A DNA stretch of 64,000 nt from Lactobacillus johnsonii (GCF_014058685.1 NZ_CP059055.1:1887417-1951416), one strand, 5' to 3'. Shown: positions 1 through 9,256, counted from the first letter of the stretch. Program-made: numbers and translations. Notes: generated by a model not told the origin, from the letters alone.

Positions 1-1
1 G

Positions 2-634
2 AATCAAGAAGGAGCATATTTAGCTGGTGTAGCAGCTGCTTACACGACTAAAAGTCAAATAGTTGGTTTAGTCTTAGGTCAAAATAGTAAAGAAATGGCC
101 TCATTCAAAGCAGGTTTTATTCAAGGCGTAAGAACAACAAATCGTAAACTTCATAAACATATTAAAGTAGTAAGCCAGACAGTTGGAAACTTTTCGGATG
201 CTAATAAAGCACACGATATTGCCCAGGAAATGTACAATAAAAAAGCTGACATCATTTTTCAAGCAGCAGGTAAAAGTGGACAAGGTGTATTCAAAGCAGC
301 TCAGGAAATCAATCAAGCTCGACCTGTAGGGCAAAAAGTATGGGTTATAGGATCTGATGAAGATCAATCAAAATTGGGCGACTACCTTGCAAAAGGCGGA
401 CAACCATCTAATTTCACTCTTACTTCAGTTATCAAAAGTGCCGATCTTGCTGTTGAAGATATTGCTACCCAAACTGCTAGTGGGAAATTCCCAGGTGGTA
501 AAACTCTGAAGTATGGTCTTAAAAACAAAGGTATTTCTTTAGTTCAAGGGAATTTATCCTATCATACCTGGATTAAAGTTCAAAAAGCTAAGCAAAAAAT
601 CATTGACGGGAAGATTAAGGTTGATACAGATTAA
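2..634 (+). CDS. BMP-family nucleoside-binding lipoprotein (C-terminal part)
   Basis: The reading frame is open from base 2, so this is the 3' part of a gene that begins outside the window; the internal ATG at 95 is not its start. The first residues (NQEGAYLAGVAAAY) and the later stretch around VWVIGSDEDQS are typical of the Bmp/PnrA/MED family, periplasmic-type binding proteins that are lipid-anchored in Gram-positives and deliver nucleosides to an ABC importer. The signal peptide and lipobox are not in the window. It ends at the hairpin at 643. Nucleoside uptake fits the many purine-salvage genes further on. Family assignment is solid, ligand is inferred. Confidence 0.85.
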   Translation, partial: NQEGAYLAGVAAAYTTKSQIVGLVLGQNSKEMASFKAGFIQGVRTTNRKLHKHIKVVSQTVGNFSDANKAHDIAQEMYNKKADIIFQAAGKSGQGVFKAAQEINQARPVGQKVWVIGSDEDQSKLGDYLAKGGQPSNFTLTSVIKSADLAVEDIATQTASGKFPGGKTLKYGLKNKGISLVQGNLSYHTWIKVQKAKQKIIDGKIKVDTD

Positions 635-642
635 TAGATTGA

Positions 643-680
643 AAAAAGAGAGGTAGTTATTTACCTCTCTTTTTATTTTT
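643..680. terminator. Bidirectional terminator between Bmp gene and murR
   Basis: Perfect stem of about 13 bp (AAAAAGAGAGGTA against its complement at 662-674) followed by a T-rich tract on the plus strand and an A-rich tract before it. The murR stop codon lies in the loop, so it can serve both convergent genes. Confidence 0.85.
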
Positions 681-1517
681 ATGAATTAAAGTCGTCTTAT
701 TAGAGCGTTTTAAGTTTTCAAACACCTTATCTGAACACCGTGAAATATAGGCAAATACTAAAACATCTACTACAAAGAGTTGACTTATCATCGATGTAGT
801 AGCACCAGACCTAATTTTGGGCTCCCCAATATCTTGGGTAAGTAATACAAGATCAGCTTTTTTAGCTATTGCAGTTCTAGGCTGTGCTGTTAGTAACACA
901 GTTTTTATACCAACTGATTTCCCCACTTCTAAAAGATCACTAATTTCAGTCGTCATTCCCTGATTACTGATTAAGATTAAAATATCATTAGGGGTAAAGT
1001 TTCCAATTTCTGTAGCTGCAATATGAAAATCAGTAGTATAGGTGATAGCTTTTCCTAAACGAAGAAATTTCTGGTATAGGTCATTAGCTACTAGACCGGA
1101 TGCTCCAACACCATATGCTAAAATCCGTGAAGCCTGATTAATTTCTTTTACTAGTTTAGAAATTGTTTTTTCATCGATTCCACTTTTAGTTATGTCTATC
1201 ACTGACTTAAACCTTGTGGCCATTTTATCCTTTATTGATGAAACATCTTCTCCAATATCTATTTCATCATATTCAGCAGGTTCTTTGGGTAACTGTAGTG
1301 CAGCTAGTTCTAATTTTAATTCACTAAATCCATCAACCCCAATTTCTTGGCAGAATCGAACAATCGTTGCTGTACTAATACCAGTATCTTTAGATAATTT
1401 TTGAATAGAAGACTTTATAACTGTTTTAATGTTATTACTTATGTACTCTGCTAAAAATTGTTCTTTTTTTGGCATCTGAGCCTTCTTAGAATGAATGATA
1501 TTTAAAATATCTGCCAT
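657..1517 (-). CDS. murR: MurR/RpiR-family transcriptional regulator
   Basis: 286 residues: an N-terminal RpiR helix-turn-helix (residues about 1-75, ISTATIVRFCQEIG) and a C-terminal SIS sugar-phosphate isomerase-like domain (about 110-260, with ILISNQGMTTEISDLLEVGK). SIS domains of this family sense phosphosugars. It is the last gene of the operon with the PTS, murQ and mupG; its ATG follows the mupG stop after only 2 bases and its Shine-Dalgarno lies in the end of mupG, so translation is coupled. Context suggests control by MurNAc-6-phosphate or a related metabolite; this is inference. Confidence 0.88.
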   Translation of the reverse strand: MADILNIIHSKKAQMPKKEQFLAEYISNNIKTVIKSSIQKLSKDTGISTATIVRFCQEIGVDGFSELKLELAALQLPKEPAEYDEIDIGEDVSSIKDKMATRFKSVIDITKSGIDEKTISKLVKEINQASRILAYGVGASGLVANDLYQKFLRLGKAITYTTDFHIAATEIGNFTPNDILILISNQGMTTEISDLLEVGKSVGIKTVLLTAQPRTAIAKKADLVLLTQDIGEPKIRSGATTSMISQLFVVDVLVFAYISRCSDKVFENLKRSNKTTLIHKNKKRGK

Positions 1518-1519
1518 TT

Positions 1520-2590
1520 TTACTCCTTCATGGTACGAAGTAAGATAAATTCCTGGCTAGGCTTTATCAAATTAATCAAAGGTATATCTTTTTCTATAAT
1601 TTTTCCTACTATATTTACTTTTTCACTAGCTGGTAAATTTACCTTAAGTATTTGAATTTCTCCCATATACCGTTGGTACTTATCATTATTGATTGTAATA
1701 TCTCCAATATATCTTTTGCCAGTATTATTTTTCTTAATTACCGGTACCGGATGTAATCTCGAATCTTCACATCTCACTACATATTCAGCTGGATCAGGCC
1801 GCTGATTATGTTTTCCTAATACATAATCATATAAATCTTTATCTCCATTTTCGCATTTTTTTGTATGAAGTAATATTTGTTTTTTATTTTTATAAGTATC
1901 TATTTGCTTTAACGAATCTTCACTAATTCCCCCATCCCCGACATAAACTAAATCTACTCCCATATTTTGTAATTCTAAAATACTAGCTAACGGACTATAA
2001 TACCGCTGCTTTTCAAGAGTTGGCAGTCCCTCGTATAAAGGACCTCTTAAATTTTCATCCCCAGCAAAAAATGCCTGAGTAGTAAAGCCATATTTTTTAA
2101 ACATACGAACTTGCTGCTCTAAAAACTGCTGACTAATTCCTGTATCAGGAGAAGGGTAAAAATTGAACCATGCTTGCACGTTTTCTCTTTTTACATTTAA
2201 CAAAAGCAATTCTTTTAACTCTTCTTCACTAAAAGTACTAGCATTTATCCCAATTTCTATTAAGTTAGACAACTCAGCAATTTTTTTAATTGGCAATTTA
2301 TCATCTATTCGCAAACCAGTTATACCGGCTTTCTTCAAGTTAGGGATTGTATCCATTGATATTTTTAATTTTTTCAAACTACTTTGATCAATATCAACCA
2401 TTACACTAAGATTCTGTTCTTTTGCTATTTTTCCTAATTCTTGTAGATTTTGTTTATAGCTAGTTATATCTTCTTCGGGAATATGAATCGACGTAAAGAT
2501 TCCTTCAAAGCCATTATCCTTCATTTTCCTAATATATTCTCGAGTCTCAGCATCAATTTTTTTATTTAAATATACAGAAAAGCCTAACAT
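1520..2590 (-). CDS. mupG: 6-phospho-N-acetylmuramidase (MupG/DUF871 family)
   Basis: 356 residues matching the MupG (former DUF871) family: an N-terminal TIM-barrel (LGFSVYLNKKI, FEGIFTSIHIPEE near the start) and a C-terminal cyclophilin-like domain (from about residue 240). Family members hydrolyse MurNAc-6-phosphate-GlcNAc, the disaccharide phosphate formed during PTS uptake of peptidoglycan fragments, giving MurNAc-6-P for MurQ. Position between murQ and murR supports this role in cytoplasmic wall-sugar recycling. Upstream a weak GGAAAGAG precedes the ATG. Confidence 0.85.
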   Translation of the reverse strand: MLGFSVYLNKKIDAETREYIRKMKDNGFEGIFTSIHIPEEDITSYKQNLQELGKIAKEQNLSVMVDIDQSSLKKLKISMDTIPNLKKAGITGLRIDDKLPIKKIAELSNLIEIGINASTFSEEELKELLLLNVKRENVQAWFNFYPSPDTGISQQFLEQQVRMFKKYGFTTQAFFAGDENLRGPLYEGLPTLEKQRYYSPLASILELQNMGVDLVYVGDGGISEDSLKQIDTYKNKKQILLHTKKCENGDKDLYDYVLGKHNQRPDPAEYVVRCEDSRLHPVPVIKKNNTGKRYIGDITINNDKYQRYMGEIQILKVNLPASEKVNIVGKIIEKDIPLINLIKPSQEFILLRTMKE

Positions 2591-2606
2591 TTATTCACTC
2601 TTTCCA

Positions 2607-2648
2607 AAAGAAGGCCAAAAAGCATATTACTTTTTGACCTCCTTCTTT
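2607..2648 (-). terminator. Intra-operon hairpin between murQ and mupG
   Basis: Long imperfect inverted repeat on the minus transcript: AAGAAGG and CAAAAAG arms pair across a short loop around 2623-2629. It follows the murQ stop directly and lacks a clean long U run, so partial termination or an RNA-processing/stability element separating murQ from mupG is more likely than a full stop. Confidence 0.5.
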
Positions 2649-3543
2649 AATAATTATTAACTACCGAACTAATATTACCGTTACATTCTTTCAAAATATC
2701 CATTGCTTTTTCTTTATCAACACCTGTTTTCAACATAGTAATAGCAACTGCAACGTTCATATCTGCTTTTTCTAATGTATCGCTTGCTACTGACTCTGAA
2801 ACACCTGTCGCAACTTCTATAATTCTACATGCTCGATCTACTAGCTTAGAATTTGTTGGCATAACATCTACCATTACGTTTTCATAAACCTTACCTTGTT
2901 TGATCATAACGCCTGTTGATATCATATTCAGAATCATTTTTTGAGCTGTACCAGCCTTCATTCTTGTTGACCCAGTTATTACTTCCGGACCTACTACAGC
3001 TTCAATTGCTATATCAGCATATTTTCCAATTTCTGATTTTTTTACACATGCTATTGAAATAGTAAGAGCTTTTACCTGATTTGCATATTTCAAACATCCT
3101 ATTACATAAGGTGTACGTCCACTAGCTGCAAGCCCAATTACAATATCTTTCTCATTTAATTTAAGGTCCTTTAAATCTTTCTCTCCTAGTTGTGGATCGT
3201 CCTCGGCACCTTCTACAGCGCGGAACATAGCACTTTGGCCACCGGCAATTAATCCAATCGCTCTTTCAGGATTGATTCTATAAGTGGGAACTAATTCAAC
3301 TGCATCTAATATTCCTAATCTTCCGCTAGTTCCTGCTCCAACATAAATTAATCTCCCACCCTCTCTATATCTTTTTGATGCATATTCAATGGCTTTGGCA
3401 ATTTCTTTATCTTGAGTACCAACTGCATCTGCGATTTTTTTATCTTCTTGGTTTATTATTTTAACTATTTCAAGAGGAGTGGCGCTATCAATGTGTAGAG
3501 ACTTTGGATTTCGTTGTTCCGTTGTTAAATCTTTAATATTCAT
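2647..3543 (-). CDS. murQ: N-acetylmuramic acid 6-phosphate etherase
   Basis: About 298 residues. MurQ cleaves the D-lactyl ether of MurNAc-6-P to give GlcNAc-6-P and D-lactate. Visible signatures: the N-terminal LTTEQRNP, the SIS-domain phosphosugar site YVGAGTSGRLGILDAVE, VIGLAASGRTPYV, and VITGSTRMKAGTAQKMILNM. A GTG 12 bases upstream also gives an open frame, but the ATG at 3543 has GAGG at proper spacing and gives the usual N-terminus, so I chose it. It sits just downstream of the PTS gene, its likely source of substrate; the product feeds the nagA/nagB route (nagB is at 7.7 kb). Confidence 0.95.
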   Translation of the reverse strand: MNIKDLTTEQRNPKSLHIDSATPLEIVKIINQEDKKIADAVGTQDKEIAKAIEYASKRYREGGRLIYVGAGTSGRLGILDAVELVPTYRINPERAIGLIAGGQSAMFRAVEGAEDDPQLGEKDLKDLKLNEKDIVIGLAASGRTPYVIGCLKYANQVKALTISIACVKKSEIGKYADIAIEAVVGPEVITGSTRMKAGTAQKMILNMISTGVMIKQGKVYENVMVDVMPTNSKLVDRACRIIEVATGVSESVASDTLEKADMNVAVAITMLKTGVDKEKAMDILKECNGNISSVVNNY

Positions 3544-3551
3544 TTTTATCC

Positions 3552-5555
3552 TCACTTACTAGTTATCTTTAATACGGGCATATCGGCCTTAACGGTACCT
3601 GTAGCAATTAGCTTAAAATTAGAAACATCATCCATGTTAGTAATAGTCATAATTACGATTGGATCCTTTCCAGCTTCTTTTATTTTTCCAATATCCATTT
3701 GTGCAACAGGTTGTCCGGCTTTTACTATGTCATTTTCTTTTACTTTGATATCAAAAGGACGGCCCTTTAGTTCTACAGTATCCAAACCCATATGCAATAA
3801 GATCTCCAAATTTCCTTTAGTTGATTTTAAAGTTAAGGCATGTTTTGTAGACATTACACTAACTACTTTTCCATCAACAGGAGCAACAATTTTCCCATCT
3901 TTTGGAATAATAGCAAATCCTTCTCCAAGCATTTTTTGTGAAAATACTTGGTCTTCAACTTCATCTAACTCTTCAATTTGTCCATCTACTGGAGCAACAA
4001 TTTCTTGTGTTGTTAATTTAGCGTTATCTTTTACCTCATTTTCACCTGAAGTAGACATATTCAAATTATATGCTTGCTCCTCAGCTTCTCTTCGTTCTTT
4101 AACTTCAGCATCAGCCTCATCTGCAGGAAGCATAGCCTCTTTCGGAACACCCCAGAAGTAAGTAGCAATAAAACCACCAACATAAGAAGCTAACAAACCT
4201 AATATATAAGCCCACCACATGTTATGAGCAATTAATGGAATCAAGGCTACACCTGAAGGCCCGATAGCTATTGAGCCAACTTGACCAAAAGCAGCAACTA
4301 CAGCACCACCAATACCACCACCAACACAAGCAGTAATAAATGGACGTCCTAATGGTAATGTAACACCATAGATTAATGGCTCTCCGACGCCTAAGATACC
4401 AACTGGTAAGGCACCTTTAATCATATTTACTAATTGTTTATTTTTACGACACTTTACCCATAAAGCAATTGCAGCTCCTACTTGACCACCTCCGGCCATA
4501 GCTAAGATAGGGAGAAGAGGAGTAAATCCAAGTTTTTGAATCATTTCTAGATGGATAGGGGTTAAAATTTGATGTAAACCTAGCATTACCATAGGAAGGA
4601 AGAATAATCCTAAAATAAATCCTGAGATTGGTCCACCAACTTTTAACACCCAATTAATTCCACCTACAAGAGAATTAGAAAACCATCCTGCCAAGGGCAT
4701 AATTACAAAAATTGTAAATAATCCCATTATTAGTATTGTTAAAAATGGTGTAAAAATAATATCTACAGAGTCAGCAATATGCTTATGGAAAAATTTTTCA
4801 ACATAAGATAATAGCCAAACGCCTAATAGGACACCGATAATACCACCCTGACCAGCAGCTAGAGGTTTTCCATCAAAAATATTAGGAATGCTTACTGGAG
4901 CAACAATCCCAGGTAAGTAAACAATACCACCAATGATACCACCCAAGCCTGGAGTAGCCCCAAATTCTTTTGCTGTATTAATACCTACATAAATATTCAA
5001 ATATGCAAATAAAGCACTAGAAATCATTGCTAATACTGTTACGCCAAGATTCCAGGACATCGGCAATACTTTAGCAGTTAACAAGTTTCTCAGAATTCCC
5101 GCAACACCGGAAATTAGTCCGGCACCTACAAATGCAGGTATTAATGGTACAAAAATTGCCGAAATATGTTGAAGAGCTGACCGCCACCAGGTCTTTTTTA
5201 AAGAAGCTTTGTGAGCTGCATGCACTTCAGCTGCTTTCTTTTCAACTTCACTTTTATTAGATTGATATGAATTTGTTTCAGGAAAAGTTTCTCCTTCCTT
5301 TACGCCAGCCTCATTATTCATTATCGTGGCAACCTTAGTATTAACGCCTGGTCCTAAAACAATTTCCAGTGTATCAGCTTCAACTACTCCTAATACACCA
5401 TTTATCTTTTTCAATTTTTCCATATTTACTTTAGACATATCTCTGATTTTAATTCTGAGTCTTGTCATACAATGGATCAATGATTCAACATTATTTATAC
5501 CACCAATTTCTTGGTAGATTTCATCGCTTAGAATTTGATACTTATCCTTTGACAT
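3552..5555 (-). CDS. murP: PTS IIBCA transporter, probably MurNAc/muropeptide-sugar specific
   Basis: 667 residues from the ATG at 5555, chosen for AAGGAG seven bases upstream; the longer open frame begins before the leader ends. Order of domains: EIIB with phospho-cysteine in LIHCMTRLRI (about residue 30), EIIC with about ten membrane segments and GxGEPLIYGVTLPLGRPF, and EIIA at the C-terminus with phospho-histidine in LLHMGLDTVELKG. It is a glucose/beta-glucoside-superfamily permease. Specificity for MurNAc or MurNAc-GlcNAc is inferred from the murQ-mupG-murR genes behind it. Typical MurP proteins are IIBC only, so the fused IIA is a lineage feature. Confidence 0.85.
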   Translation of the reverse strand: MSKDKYQILSDEIYQEIGGINNVESLIHCMTRLRIKIRDMSKVNMEKLKKINGVLGVVEADTLEIVLGPGVNTKVATIMNNEAGVKEGETFPETNSYQSNKSEVEKKAAEVHAAHKASLKKTWWRSALQHISAIFVPLIPAFVGAGLISGVAGILRNLLTAKVLPMSWNLGVTVLAMISSALFAYLNIYVGINTAKEFGATPGLGGIIGGIVYLPGIVAPVSIPNIFDGKPLAAGQGGIIGVLLGVWLLSYVEKFFHKHIADSVDIIFTPFLTILIMGLFTIFVIMPLAGWFSNSLVGGINWVLKVGGPISGFILGLFFLPMVMLGLHQILTPIHLEMIQKLGFTPLLPILAMAGGGQVGAAIALWVKCRKNKQLVNMIKGALPVGILGVGEPLIYGVTLPLGRPFITACVGGGIGGAVVAAFGQVGSIAIGPSGVALIPLIAHNMWWAYILGLLASYVGGFIATYFWGVPKEAMLPADEADAEVKERREAEEQAYNLNMSTSGENEVKDNAKLTTQEIVAPVDGQIEELDEVEDQVFSQKMLGEGFAIIPKDGKIVAPVDGKVVSVMSTKHALTLKSTKGNLEILLHMGLDTVELKGRPFDIKVKENDIVKAGQPVAQMDIGKIKEAGKDPIVIMTITNMDDVSNFKLIATGTVKADMPVLKITSK

Positions 5556-5623
5556 GATGAATCTCCTTATATAAATGTAAAAATGTTTCATTTAAATATG
5601 TAAAAATTTATCACAGTAATTAA

Positions 5624-5637
5624 TGTAATCGCTTTCT
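5624..5637. promoter_or_regulatory. cre site (CcpA) of the mur operon
   Basis: Read on the minus strand, AGAAAGCGATTACA matches the cre consensus TGWAANCGNTNWCA at 13 of 14 positions. It lies immediately downstream of the predicted transcription start, a position where CcpA represses. Implies glucose repression of MurNAc use. Confidence 0.7.
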
Positions 5638-5646
5638 ACATCTAAA

Positions 5647-5675
5647 ATATTAGATCCTATTAGTATTTATGTCAA
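5647..5675 (-). promoter_or_regulatory. Sigma-A promoter of the mur operon
   Basis: TTGACA (5670-5675, minus strand) and TAATAT (5647-5652) with exactly 17 bases between. This is one of the best consensus promoters in the window and faces the PTS gene. Confidence 0.8.
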
Positions 5676-5873
5676 TAATTTATCCTTAATAAACCAAATA
5701 TATTTAATCTATAGTTTTATGTAAAAATAAAATATTGTTACATTTATTAAAAATGCTTATTTACTAATCTTAAAGATATTACCCTTCAAGATTACTCCTA
5801 CTTGCTAACTAAACGTAAGGGGCTTATAATACCTACCATTGTAATGTTTAAATCTACAAGGAGAGGTGAATTC

Positions 5874-6629
5874 ATGGGTCCTTTTTTCTTATTCGTTTAT
5901 TTAATTTTGGGTGGGATCTTAGGAGGTTTGCTATCAACCATTGCTAGCATGGCTTCGCTAGCAACTTACCCAATACTTTTATCAGTTGGAATTCCGCCCG
6001 TATATGCCAATACAACCAATGATGCTGCTTTAATTTGGACTGGAGTTGGTTCAACTGCATCATCCCTGAAAGAATTAAAAGGACATTGGAAAGAAGTAAT
6101 TTTCTATTCAATCTTTACAATTGTTGGATCAGCTTTAGGATGTATGCTTTTAATACAATTTCCCGGGAAAATATTCGAAAAAATTGTTCCGTTTTGTATC
6201 GCTTTTTCTGGTCTAATGATTTTATTCAGTGGTGAAATTCATCTGGAAAAAGATGGTAATAACCGCCTTCTTCAGATTATATCTTTACTTTGCTTAGTGA
6301 TTACTGGTATCTATGCAGGATATTTCGGAGCAGCAAGTGGCGTTTTAATGCTCGTTATCTTGAACGCCATTAGTGATGATGATTTTTTGACAGTTAATGC
6401 TATGAAAAATATAATTGGGGCTCTTTCAAACTTAGTTGCCCTAATCATCTATATGTTTACTGCAAAAATTTATTGGGATTCCGCCATTCCATTGGCTATT
6501 GGTGCCTTAATTGGGAGTTATTTCGGTCCTCGAATCATGCTGCACATTTCCGTTAAAGTTATTCGCTTAGGAATTGCCGTTTTAGCTCTTATTCAAGCAG
6601 CTTACTTTGCTTATACTGCATATAGGTAA
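5874..6629 (+). CDS. TauE/SafE-family sulfite exporter-like permease
   Basis: 251 residues from the ATG at 5874, which has AAGGAGAGG upstream; the longer open frame has no ribosome site. Seven to eight hydrophobic helices, with the family's N-terminal glycine-rich helix (LILGGILGGLLSTIASMASL), an NTTNDAALIW stretch, and GAASGVLMLVILN in the second half. TauE/SafE proteins are thought to export sulfite or organosulfur anions; substrate here is unknown. It is a single-gene unit closed by the hairpin at 6646. Confidence 0.8.
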   Translation: MGPFFLFVYLILGGILGGLLSTIASMASLATYPILLSVGIPPVYANTTNDAALIWTGVGSTASSLKELKGHWKEVIFYSIFTIVGSALGCMLLIQFPGKIFEKIVPFCIAFSGLMILFSGEIHLEKDGNNRLLQIISLLCLVITGIYAGYFGAASGVLMLVILNAISDDDFLTVNAMKNIIGALSNLVALIIYMFTAKIYWDSAIPLAIGALIGSYFGPRIMLHISVKVIRLGIAVLALIQAAYFAYTAYR

Positions 6630-6645
6630 AACATTTGTAATACGT

Positions 6646-6679
6646 AAAAAGCTCTACCTGCGTAAAGGTAGAGCTTTTT
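6646..6679. terminator. Bidirectional terminator (permease / aldo-keto reductase)
   Basis: Stem AAAAAGCTCTACCT with its full complement at 6666-6679, flanked by A and T runs, between two convergent genes. Confidence 0.85.
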
Positions 6680-6713
6680 CAGTTACTTTTAAATAATTTT
6701 CTTTCATTTCAGT

Positions 6714-7553
6714 TTATATCATCGCAAGCGGCATTTTTTCAGTCGGCTGCGGAAAGTCATTATCAATTAATTTTATTTCATCGGGAGTCAATTTAATATC
6801 CTTAGCAGCAATATTTTCTTTCATGTGTTTAACATTGCCTGCTTTTGGAATAGATAAAATATTACCCTTTCTCAAAGTCCAAGCAAGCATCACTTGATGC
6901 GGCGTTACATGGTGAGCGCGAGCAACAATCTTAAGATTATTAGTAATTCTGATTGAATCACCCTTACCTGAATTAAATGGAGAATATCCAATAAAGCCAA
7001 CGCCGTGCTTTTCTTGCCAAGGTAAGACGGCGTACTCTACCCCTCGCTCAGAGAGATTATATAGATCTTCATTAGCAAAGCAGTCTTTTCCGCCAGGAAC
7101 GCTAAATAATTCTTCTAAATCAGCCACATCAAAATTTGACACACCCCAATGACGAATTAGTCCTTCTTTTTGTAATTCTTTAAGTCCACGAACCGTTTCA
7201 GATAAACGCTTGTCTCCGCGCCAGTGGAGTAAATATAAATCTAAATAATCAGTTCCTAGTCTTTTTAAACTTTTTTCTAAGCTTTGCCGCTCTAATTCTG
7301 GAGAAGCATGATATGGATAAAATTTCGAAATTAAAAAGATTTTACTCCGGTCATATCCTCTAATTGCCTCGCCAATTAGCTTTTCACTTTTTCCTTCACC
7401 ATACATTTCCGCAGTATCGATTACTTTAATTCCATGATCCAAACCATAGCGAAGGGCAGCAAGTTCATCTTTTTTTTTTGAAGCGTCTTCGCCGATTCCC
7501 CAAGTTCCCATACCTAAACCTGATAGATTACTTTCCTGAAAACTCTTCTCCAT
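6714..7553 (-). CDS. Aldo/keto reductase
   Basis: 279 residues, a complete AKR barrel. The catalytic tetrad is visible: Asp and Tyr in IDTAEMYGEGKSE, Lys in FLISKFYP, His in LYLLHWRG. The C-terminal IPKAGNVKHMKEN is the NADPH-binding region. Physiological substrate is unknown; such enzymes reduce small aldehydes such as glyoxals. Single gene, divergent from nagB. Confidence 0.88.
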   Translation of the reverse strand: MEKSFQESNLSGLGMGTWGIGEDASKKKDELAALRYGLDHGIKVIDTAEMYGEGKSEKLIGEAIRGYDRSKIFLISKFYPYHASPELERQSLEKSLKRLGTDYLDLYLLHWRGDKRLSETVRGLKELQKEGLIRHWGVSNFDVADLEELFSVPGGKDCFANEDLYNLSERGVEYAVLPWQEKHGVGFIGYSPFNSGKGDSIRITNNLKIVARAHHVTPHQVMLAWTLRKGNILSIPKAGNVKHMKENIAAKDIKLTPDEIKLIDNDFPQPTEKMPLAMI

Positions 7554-7618
7554 CTCTTCTCACCTCACCTAAATTTTACCGCAGAAAAAAATAAAATTAA
7601 AAATGTTAGCGGTTTAAT

Positions 7619-7657
7619 TTGACTAGACCGATTTTATATTTTATAATGGACTAGACC
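7619..7657 (+). promoter_or_regulatory. nagB promoter with two NagR-like operators
   Basis: TTGACT (7619-7624) and TATAAT (7642-7647) with 17 bases between. GACTAGACC occurs twice, at 7621-7629 overlapping the -35 box and at 7649-7657 just after the -10 box. The downstream copy forms the near-palindrome TGGACTAGACCA, which resembles the GntR-family NagR/YvoA (dre) operator. Repression relieved by glucosamine/GlcNAc phosphates is inferred. Confidence 0.75.
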
Positions 7658-7679
7658 AATGAATGAGGAGGTATATATT

Positions 7680-8399
7680 ATGAAAATCATCGTAACTAAA
7701 GATAATATTGAAGGCGGCACTAAGGCATTTGAAATTATTAAAAAGGGAATGGAAGATGGCGATAAAGTTTTAGGTTTAGCTACTGGCTCTTCTCCAATTC
7801 CACTATATGACGATATGTGCGACAGCGACTTAAACTTCTCTGATATGACTAGTATTAACTTAGATGAATACTATGGCTTAAATCCAGATAATGATCAAAG
7901 TTATCATTACTTCATGCAAAAGCACTTATTTGATAAGAAGCCATTTAAGCATTCTTATATTCCAAACGGAATGGCAAAGGATATTGATGAAGAAGTTGAT
8001 CGTTATAACGACATTATTGCTGCTAATCCTATTGATATCCAAATCCTAGGTATCGGTAGAAACGGCCATATCGCTTTTAACGAACCAGGTACTCCATTTG
8101 GCAGTTTAACTCATAAAGTTCAATTAACTGAGAGCACCATTAAGGCCAATTCACGTTTCTTTGATAACGAAGATGAAGTTCCTCGTCAAGCCATTTGTAT
8201 GGGAATTAAATCCATTATGCAAAGTAAAAAGATTGTTTTACTTGCATTTGGCGAATCAAAACAAGATGCAGTTAAAGCCTTAGTTGAAGGCCCTGTTACT
8301 GAAGAGGTACCAGCATCTATCTTACAAGATCACCCAGATGTAACAGTTATTTGTGATGAAGTTGCTGCCGCAAAACTTGATCCAAAATATAGAAATTAA
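7680..8399 (+). CDS. nagB: Glucosamine-6-phosphate deaminase
   Basis: 239 residues from the ATG at 7680 with GAGGAGGT eight bases upstream; an upstream ATG at 7659 would start inside that site. NagB converts glucosamine-6-P to fructose-6-P and ammonia. Visible motifs: [16 protein letters not shown] (phosphate loop), NLDEYYGL with catalytic Asp, [14 protein letters not shown]. Monomer length is that of the short Gram-positive form, which lacks the allosteric segment of the enterobacterial enzyme. It completes the amino-sugar route fed by the mur operon. Confidence 0.96.
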   Translation: MKIIVTKDNIEGGTKAFEIIKKGMEDGDKVLGLATGSSPIPLYDDMCDSDLNFSDMTSINLDEYYGLNPDNDQSYHYFMQKHLFDKKPFKHSYIPNGMAKDIDEEVDRYNDIIAANPIDIQILGIGRNGHIAFNEPGTPFGSLTHKVQLTESTIKANSRFFDNEDEVPRQAICMGIKSIMQSKKIVLLAFGESKQDAVKALVEGPVTEEVPASILQDHPDVTVICDEVAAAKLDPKYRN

Positions 8400-8425
8400 T
8401 CCTCATTAATCAGACCGTTTACTTG

Positions 8426-8460
8426 AACGAATTAATCTTTTTAGATTAGTTCGTTTTTTA
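8426..8460 (+). terminator. nagB terminator
   Basis: Hairpin ACGAATTAATCT / AGATTAGTTCGT followed by TTTTTT. Confidence 0.8.
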
Positions 8461-8562
8461 TTTGGTAGAATTCTTTTACCTTTAATCTACATTTTTTCAG
8501 ATCTACTCTTGACTTTTTCACTTAACTCTTTTTTCAAAAATAGCTTGCCTACCTACCAGATA

Positions 8563-8592
8563 TTGAATTACACTATTAAAGCAAACTATATA
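8563..8592 (+). promoter_or_regulatory. Predicted promoter of the deoxynucleoside kinase pair
   Basis: TTGAAT (8563-8568) and TATATA (8587-8592), 18 bases apart, 16 bases before the first kinase start codon. No second promoter is visible in the 21 bases between the two kinases. Confidence 0.5.
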
Positions 8593-8608
8593 TTGTAGAA
8601 AGAACGTG

Positions 8609-9256
8609 ATGACAGTTATTGTATTGAGCGGGCCCATTGGAGCCGGAAAATCCAGTTTAACCAGTCTTCTTGCCGAACATTTAGGCACTCAAGCCTTTTA
8701 TGAGGGTGTAGATAACAATCCAATTTTGCCACTTTATTATAAAGATATGGCTCACTATACTTTTCTTTTAAACACTTATCTTTTAAACCATCGTTTGGCT
8801 CAAATTAACCAAGCTATTCGCGATCATAACAGCGTGTCTGATCGTTCCATTTATGAAGATGCCCTATTTTTCAAAATGAATGTTGATAGTGGTATTGCTG
8901 ATCCTACAGAATTCAAGATTTATGATAGTTTACTTGAGAATATGATGGAGCAAGCACCTGGTAATCCAAGTAAGAAACCAGATCTTTTAATTTACATTCA
9001 TGTTTCTCTTGATACTATGCTTCACCGAATTCAAAAACGTGGTCGTAAGTTTGAACAATTATCAACCGATCCAAGTTTAAAAGATTACTATGCTCGCCTT
9101 TTATCATATTACGAGCCTTGGTATGAAAAGTATAATGCATCCCCTAAGATGATGATTGATGGTGATAAATACGACTTTGTTGCCAATGAAGACGCAAGAA
9201 GGAAAGTTATTAACGCAATTGATCAAAAACTTATTGATATAGGGAATTTAAACTAG
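8609..9256 (+). CDS. Deoxyadenosine/deoxyguanosine kinase subunit 1
   Basis: 215 residues. Deoxynucleoside kinases phosphorylate deoxyadenosine or deoxyguanosine for salvage. P-loop GPIGAGKSS at the N-terminus, the [11 protein letters not shown] motif near residue 80, and the LID arginines in [12 protein letters not shown]. The ATG at 8609 is preferred to the GTG directly before it. The known Lactobacillus acidophilus enzyme is a heterodimer of two tandem paralogues; I recall the order dgk then dak, which would make this the dGK chain, but I cannot prove which chain has which specificity. Confidence 0.9.

Noticed and set aside
5802..5873. Longer N-terminus for the TauE-like protein
   Set aside because: No ribosome site and no hydrophobic character; AAGGAGAGG supports the ATG at 5874.
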